The position numbers and the translations under genes are program-made. A stretch of 5,823 nucleotides of DNA from Neisseriaceae bacterium (GTDB lineage Bacteria; Pseudomonadota; Gammaproteobacteria; Burkholderiales; Neisseriaceae), in NCBI GenBank assembly GCA_017446355.1, contig JAFSQZ010000042.1, positions 1 to 5,823 of the forward strand, in the 5' to 3' direction. The first letter of the stretch is position 1; each line of letters begins with the position of its first letter. Of this stretch, positions 4,863 to 5,823 are shown one piece after another. The notes beneath the pieces were generated by a model, which saw nothing but the letters and a program-made list of their open reading frames with translations, had not been told where the DNA came from and did no database searches.

Positions 4863-5823
4863 TTAGCCTAATTTTGCCAACAACTTCTCGTGAATACCAC
4901 CAAAACCGCCGTTACTCATCACCAAAATATGGTCGCCTGTTTGCGCTTGGGCAGCAATATTGTTGACAAAATCATCAAATATTTTGCCAACCGTTAATTT
5001 ATCACCCAAATCGGCTAATGCTTCGGCAACGTCCCAATCCACGCTGCCTGCATAACAAAATACTTTATCGGCTTCTTGTAAACTTTCAGGCAGCGCGGCT
5101 TTCATTGTCCCCATTTTCATCGTATTAGAGCGTGGTTCTAACACTGCTAAAATACGCGCATTGCCTACTTTATCGCGCAAACCCGCAATGGTGGTATGAA
5201 TGGCTGTGGGGTGGTGCGCGAAATCATCGTAAACCGTGATACCATTGACCACGCCTTTAATTTCCATACGGCGTTTAACGTTTTTAAAAGTACTTAATGC
5301 CGCGCAGGCTGCCTGAACAGAAACACCAATATGTTTAGCAGCAGCAATCACTGCTAACGCATTCATTCGGTTGTGTTCGCCCAATAAATCCCATTGAATC
5401 TGTCCAACCGTTTCACCTTGATACAACACATCAAATGTACCATCAGCTTGAACATTGCCAACCTGCCAACCTTGTTCGTTGCCAAAGAATTGAATTGGTG
5501 TCCACGCGCCACGTTCCAATACATTAGCTAAATTGTTTTCACGTCCATTGCAAACCAATAAACCTTTGCCAGGAACGGTGCGCACCAAATGATGAAATTG
5601 GGTTTGAATAGCATTTAAATCAGCGAAAATATCCGCGTGGTCGTATTCTAAATTATTCAAAATAGCGGTTTTAGGGCGATAGTGTACAAATTTACTGCGT
5701 TTATCAAAAAAAGCGGTATCGTATTCGTCGGCTTCAATCACAAAAAAACGCGATTGATTTTGCGGTAAACGCGCGGAAACAGCAAAGTTTTGTGGCACGC
5801 CACCAATTAAAAAACCAGGTGCC
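4863..5823 (-). CDS. mpl: Mpl, UDP-MurNAc:L-Ala-gamma-D-Glu-meso-Dap ligase (peptidoglycan recycling; 5' end outside window)
   Basis: Mpl joins the tripeptide recovered from old peptidoglycan to UDP-MurNAc with ATP, in the cytoplasm, bypassing MurC, MurD and MurE. The frame is open to the right edge. A GTG at 5796-5798 is an internal valine, since the codons before it read APGFLIGG, matching E. coli Mpl just before VPxNFxVSARL. About 319 residues of a protein of roughly 460 are visible. Motifs are EADEYD (5718-5735), FFDKRSKFVHY, LLGEHN, the Mur-ligase motif DDFAHHPTAI (DDFAHH at 5211-5228), EPRSNTMKMG, and the Mpl-type ending HILVMSNGGFGGIH. The P-loop GTHGKT and UDP-binding domain lie outside. 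The stop TAA is at 4863-4865. The gene converges with maf and shares its terminator. The start and promoter cannot be seen. The assignment rather than MurC rests on the Mpl-specific RSNTMKMG and NGGFGGIH stretches. Confidence 0.96.
   Translation of the reverse strand, partial: APGFLIGGVPQNFAVSARLPQNQSRFFVIEADEYDTAFFDKRSKFVHYRPKTAILNNLEYDHADIFADLNAIQTQFHHLVRTVPGKGLLVCNGRENNLANVLERGAWTPIQFFGNEQGWQVGNVQADGTFDVLYQGETVGQIQWDLLGEHNRMNALAVIAAAKHIGVSVQAACAALSTFKNVKRRMEIKGVVNGITVYDDFAHHPTAIHTTIAGLRDKVGNARILAVLEPRSNTMKMGTMKAALPESLQEADKVFCYAGSVDWDVAEALADLGDKLTVGKIFDDFVNNIAAQAQTGDHILVMSNGGFGGIHEKLLAKLG
5085..5094 (-). repeat. DNA uptake sequence in mpl
   Basis: Core TTCAGGCAGC; in mpl it is read as Leu-Pro-Glu (ALPESLQ). 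A near match with one change, GCTGCCTGCA, lies at 5043-5052. Confidence 0.83.
5306..5317 (+). repeat. DNA uptake sequence in mpl, perfect 12-mer
   Basis: AGGCTGCCTGAA without mismatch; on the mpl strand it is read as Val-Gln-Ala-Ala-Cys. Confidence 0.88.

Noticed and set aside
5043..5052. GCTGCCTGCA as an additional DUS
   Set aside because: It has a mismatch in the 10-base core, at a position expected to matter for recognition, so it was not counted.

Overview
The window looks like ordinary chromosome from a low-GC member of the Neisseriaceae. The main evidence is a very dense set of DNA uptake sequences (DUS). The ten-base core GCTGCCTGAA, or its complement TTCAGGCAGC, occurs 15 times in 5.8 kb: 9 times in the TTCAGGCAGC orientation and 6 times in the other. 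About 0.01 copies would be expected by chance. Two coding copies and the palindromic ones carry the full 12-mer AGGCTGCCTGAA, which I recall as the 'sim' DUS dialect described for Simonsiella muelleri. The 'king' core GCAGCCTGAA appears only in three palindromic sites that also hold the sim core. Simonsiella or a close relative is therefore the best guess. The genus is inferred from DUS dialect and AT-rich composition, not from any marker gene.

Layout, left to right. (1) The last 175 codons of clpX (+), cut by the window edge. (2) A 249-base gap holding a DUS-bounded imperfect inverted repeat and, just before the next gene, a sigma70-type promoter (TTGACA-17-TAAGAT). (3) A large mltD-like gene (+), encoding an exported lytic transglycosylase with one degenerate and four good LysM repeats and a long disordered linker. 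It is closed by a DUS-pair terminator. (4) A small gene (+) for an exported 170-residue protein of unknown function, closed by a palindromic DUS terminator. (5) A 312-base gap holding a 144-base element with 17-bp terminal inverted repeats, which looks like a MITE, followed by an extended -10 promoter. (6) maf of the YceF subfamily (+). (7) A strong bidirectional hairpin between convergent genes. (8) mpl (-), whose 5' part runs off the right edge.

Two of the five genes concern peptidoglycan turnover. MltD cuts glycan strands and releases anhydro-muropeptides, and Mpl reattaches the recovered tripeptide to UDP-MurNAc in the cytoplasm. They lie about 1.6 kb apart on opposite strands, so they are not an operon. 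ClpX (unfoldase of the ClpXP protease) and Maf/YceF (nucleotide pyrophosphatase) are housekeeping genes with no evident link to them.

I see no defence system, prophage, CRISPR array, RNA gene or other clearly new system. The unusual features are at the DNA level: how densely the DUS occur, how they are read in different frames inside proteins, how they serve as terminators, and the two intergenic inverted-repeat elements.
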